15,728 nt of DNA from Acidobacteriota bacterium. Its GTDB lineage: Bacteria > Acidobacteriota > Terriglobia > Terriglobales > Acidobacteriaceae. Below the pieces are notes generated by a model. It was given only the letters and a program-made list of their open reading frames with translations, had not been told where the DNA came from and searched no databases. Both the position numbers and the translations under genes were made by a program. Of this stretch, positions 13,712 to 15,728 are shown piece by piece. Numbering within the stretch: the first letter of the stretch is position 1; every line of letters starts with the position of its first letter. Location: the NCBI GenBank assembly GCA_021799405.1, contig JAJZAL010000118.1, positions 1-15,728 of the forward strand, in the 5' to 3' direction.

Positions 13712-14686
13712 ATGGGTTTTCTTGACAGCCTGGAAGCAGGTTCACAGATCGACTCTTACCGCATAGAGGCGCCCATCGCCCGCAGCGGCATGGCCTCGAT
13801 CTTCCGCGCCGTCGATACCCGTGATAACAGCATTGTTGCGCTCAAGCTCCCCCATCCCGATCTGGAGGCAGATCCCATCCTCTTCGACCGCTTCCAGCGC
13901 GAGGCCAGCATCGGCGAAAAGCTCAACCATCCCAATGTGATGCGCGTCTTCGGCGGCGGCAAGCGCTCCCGGGTCTACATGGTGATGGAGTGGTGTGATG
14001 GCCGCCTCCTGCGCGAGATACTGAGTCAGGGAAGGATTTCTCATGAGCGGGCCATCCGCATGGCCATCCAGATTCTGAACGCTCTCGAATACATCCACGC
14101 CAACGGCGTCGTGCACCGAGACCTGAAGCCGGAAAACATCATGGTGGATGCCGACGACAACATTAAGCTGATCGATTTCGGGATCGCTGGCGACACCGGC
14201 GCCCGCCGCCTGACCTACGCCAACTTCACGGCCACCCTGGGCACGCCAGACTATATTTCGCCCGAGCAGGTGCAGGGAAAGCGCGGCGATGGCCGCTCCG
14301 ACATCTACGCCATGGGCGTCATGCTGTATGAGATGCTTTCAGGCAAGCTTCCCTTCTCCGGTTCCTCGCCGATGGCCGTGATGAACGACCGCCTCCTGAA
14401 CCACCCCATTCCGCCTCGTGTAGCCGATCCCACCATCACGCCCCAACTGCAGGAGGTCCTCTACCGCGCGCTCGAGCGGGATCCCAGAAAGCGCTATCGT
14501 ACGGCGCATGATTTTCTCCTGGATCTCGAACATCTGGACAAGGTCGGCGTAGAGGACCGGGCAGAGTTGCGGAACTGGCAAAAGCGCAGGAGTCACCTCC
14601 CTCGTAAGATACTCTATTACACGGCGTTAGCTCTTACTCCGGTCGTGATCCTTCTGCTTATGGTGTTGCTCGCGCGCCACCGTTGA
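13712..14686 (+). CDS. tail-anchored serine/threonine protein kinase
   Basis: The 324-residue Hanks-type kinase has Lys45 (VALK), Glu64 in the C-helix, the catalytic loop HRDLKPEN (135-142) with Asp137, Lys139 and Asn142, DFG at 155-157, the activation-segment end SPEQ (183-186) and DIYAMGVMLYEMLSG (198-211). The nucleotide loop reads ARSGMA (23-28), so the three canonical glycines are replaced by Ala, Ser and Ala, although all catalytic residues remain. A single hydrophobic segment (about 300-320) followed by ARHR ends the protein, so it is probably anchored in the membrane by its tail with the kinase domain in the cytoplasm and no external sensor. The ATG at 13712 has GGAG 11 bases upstream; the frame is open earlier but overlaps the phosphatase end without family similarity. 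It pairs with the upstream PP2C and precedes glnA. Confidence 0.93.
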   Translation: MGFLDSLEAGSQIDSYRIEAPIARSGMASIFRAVDTRDNSIVALKLPHPDLEADPILFDRFQREASIGEKLNHPNVMRVFGGGKRSRVYMVMEWCDGRLLREILSQGRISHERAIRMAIQILNALEYIHANGVVHRDLKPENIMVDADDNIKLIDFGIAGDTGARRLTYANFTATLGTPDYISPEQVQGKRGDGRSDIYAMGVMLYEMLSGKLPFSGSSPMAVMNDRLLNHPIPPRVADPTITPQLQEVLYRALERDPRKRYRTAHDFLLDLEHLDKVGVEDRAELRNWQKRRSHLPRKILYYTALALTPVVILLLMVLLARHR

Positions 14687-14798
14687 CCCGACACTTTGCC
14701 AGCCGCATATTTTTGAATCTTCACGGGTTCCTTATGCGCTACGCCCTAACATCGCAACGGATACCAGACACTTGCTTCCACGCTAAAAAAGGAGATCC

Positions 14799-15728
14799 AT
14801 GTCTACCGAGTATCGTAATTTCCTTACCCTTTCCTACGAGGAGTTGGAAGAGCTTAACCTGCAAGCCAAGAGCGACCGCGGCAACCGCGTCTCTGCTGAT
14901 GAAATTCGTGAAAAGCGCCTGAAATACCTTACGGACGAAAAGAGAATCAAGGCAGTTTCAGTGCTCTTCTCTGATCTGGAAGGCCGCCTGCACCTGCTCG
15001 ATTACGACAAGAAGTTTCTACTTGGCTCGTATGAGAACCTGACCTTCGACGGCTCGTCGATCCGCGGCTTTACCGCGCAGAAAGAGAGCGACCTGCGCCT
15101 GGGCATCGACTGGAGCGCCTTTTACTGGGTGCCCGCCGACATCTTCGGCAACGGCAAGGTGCTGGTCTTTGGCGACGTCATCGACAAGGACGGCAGCCAG
15201 TATGCCGGCGATCTTCGCGGGGTGCTCAAGAATTACTCCGAGACGATGTTCAAGGAAAAGAACTATACCCTGAACGCGGCCACTGAGATCGAAGGCTTCC
15301 TGTTCGCGGGCAAGGATGCCGAGCGCAGGTACCACGAAACTCGCAAGTTCGAGTTCATCAACTCCGGCGGCTACTACCACGTGCTGCCGCTCGATCCGCT
15401 ACGCCAATTCATCGACACGGCGGCCGAGGTGCAGCGCGCCATGGGCTTCCAGAACGAGAAGGATCACCCCGAGGTCGCGCCCAGCCAGTTTGAGATCAAC
15501 TTTGGATATTCGGAAGTCGTTGCAACAGCCGACCAGATCCAGCTTTACAAGCTACTCTGCCGCCAGATCGCCAACAACATGGGTTACACCGCCAGCTTCC
15601 TGCCCAAGCCGATTGTGGGCGTAAATGGGAGCGGCATGCACACCAATGTCTCGGTTTCCAAGGGCAAGACCAACCTCTTCTGGGATGAGAAGGGCGAGGA
15701 ACAGCTTTCCAAGTTCGGCTGGGACTTC
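14799..15728 (+). CDS. glnA: glutamine synthetase, N-terminal part (cut by window end)
   Basis: Glutamine synthetase makes glutamine from glutamate, ammonia and ATP in the cytoplasm. The visible 310 residues run off the window without a stop. Signatures are FDGSSIRGF (83-91), the metal-ligand pair in TEIEGF (Glu163, Glu165), HPEVAPSQFEINF (223-235, Glu225 and Glu232), and NGSGMH (276-281) with His281. The sequence departs from textbook type I in places: ATEIEG replaces PEPEFF, and SQ replaces GQ before the Glu, so it is a divergent class I-like enzyme. The adenylylation-site region lies beyond the window, so its regulation cannot be read. The ATG at 14799 has AAAAGGAG four bases upstream. It follows the kinase gene by 112 bases, in which I see no strong promoter or terminator. 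Confidence 0.93.
   Translation, partial: MSTEYRNFLTLSYEELEELNLQAKSDRGNRVSADEIREKRLKYLTDEKRIKAVSVLFSDLEGRLHLLDYDKKFLLGSYENLTFDGSSIRGFTAQKESDLRLGIDWSAFYWVPADIFGNGKVLVFGDVIDKDGSQYAGDLRGVLKNYSETMFKEKNYTLNAATEIEGFLFAGKDAERRYHETRKFEFINSGGYYHVLPLDPLRQFIDTAAEVQRAMGFQNEKDHPEVAPSQFEINFGYSEVVATADQIQLYKLLCRQIANNMGYTASFLPKPIVGVNGSGMHTNVSVSKGKTNLFWDEKGEEQLSKFGWDF

Noticed and set aside
1..15728. CRISPR array, tRNA, insertion sequence, phage or defence genes
   Set aside because: No regularly spaced repeats, cloverleaf-like sequences, transposase or nuclease signatures were seen.

Overview
This window looks like a chromosomal segment of an Acidobacteriota (Terriglobia-type) soil bacterium. I infer this from the high GC content, the style of the proteins (an exported Ala/Pro-rich protein with a basic Phe-Arg tail, a DUF4118-type sensor kinase paired with a KdpE-like regulator, a tail-anchored serine/threonine kinase, an OmpL-like porin), and signal-peptide and outer-membrane features that indicate a Gram-negative envelope. 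No search was possible, so the taxonomy is an inference. I see no tRNA, rRNA, CRISPR array, transposase or phage gene.

Region 1 (about 1-3520) holds tryptophan biosynthesis. trpE reads rightward. trpG reads leftward and is followed after 5 bases by an exported FecR-like protein of unknown function, so the two anthranilate synthase subunits are convergent and separated by a non-trp gene. Region 2 (about 3600-4744) is a small rightward operon of an integral-membrane methyltransferase (ICMT-like) and a MarR-type repressor. A consensus-like promoter and a 24-bp near-perfect palindrome sit just upstream, as expected for autoregulation. Region 3 (4817-5871) carries acylphosphatase and adenine phosphoribosyltransferase, separated by a spacer bounded by imperfect inverted repeats.

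Region 4 (5926-8195, leftward) is a two-component system with a 4-bp stop/start overlap: a DUF4118/GAF-like histidine kinase and a KdpE-like response regulator, with no kdpFABC genes in view. Region 5 (8669-9997, leftward) is an outer-membrane beta-barrel porin with a strong intrinsic terminator downstream. An approximately 850-bp gene-free stretch follows. It contains TTATGTC repeats, a 14-bp palindrome, a terminator-like hairpin and a possibly structured leader for the next gene.

Region 6 (10849-15728, rightward) holds a large APC-family amino-acid permease ending in a clear terminator, a PP2C phosphatase, a tail-anchored serine/threonine kinase, and the first 310 codons of a glutamine synthetase cut by the window edge. 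The order permease - phosphatase - kinase - glutamine synthetase raises the possibility of phosphorylation control of nitrogen assimilation. That link rests on gene order alone.

Nothing here is an obvious new defence or mobile system. The most rewarding leads are the MarR operator, the permease leader, the phosphatase/kinase pair next to glnA, and the trpG-coupled exported protein with its repeated cationic amphipathic tail.
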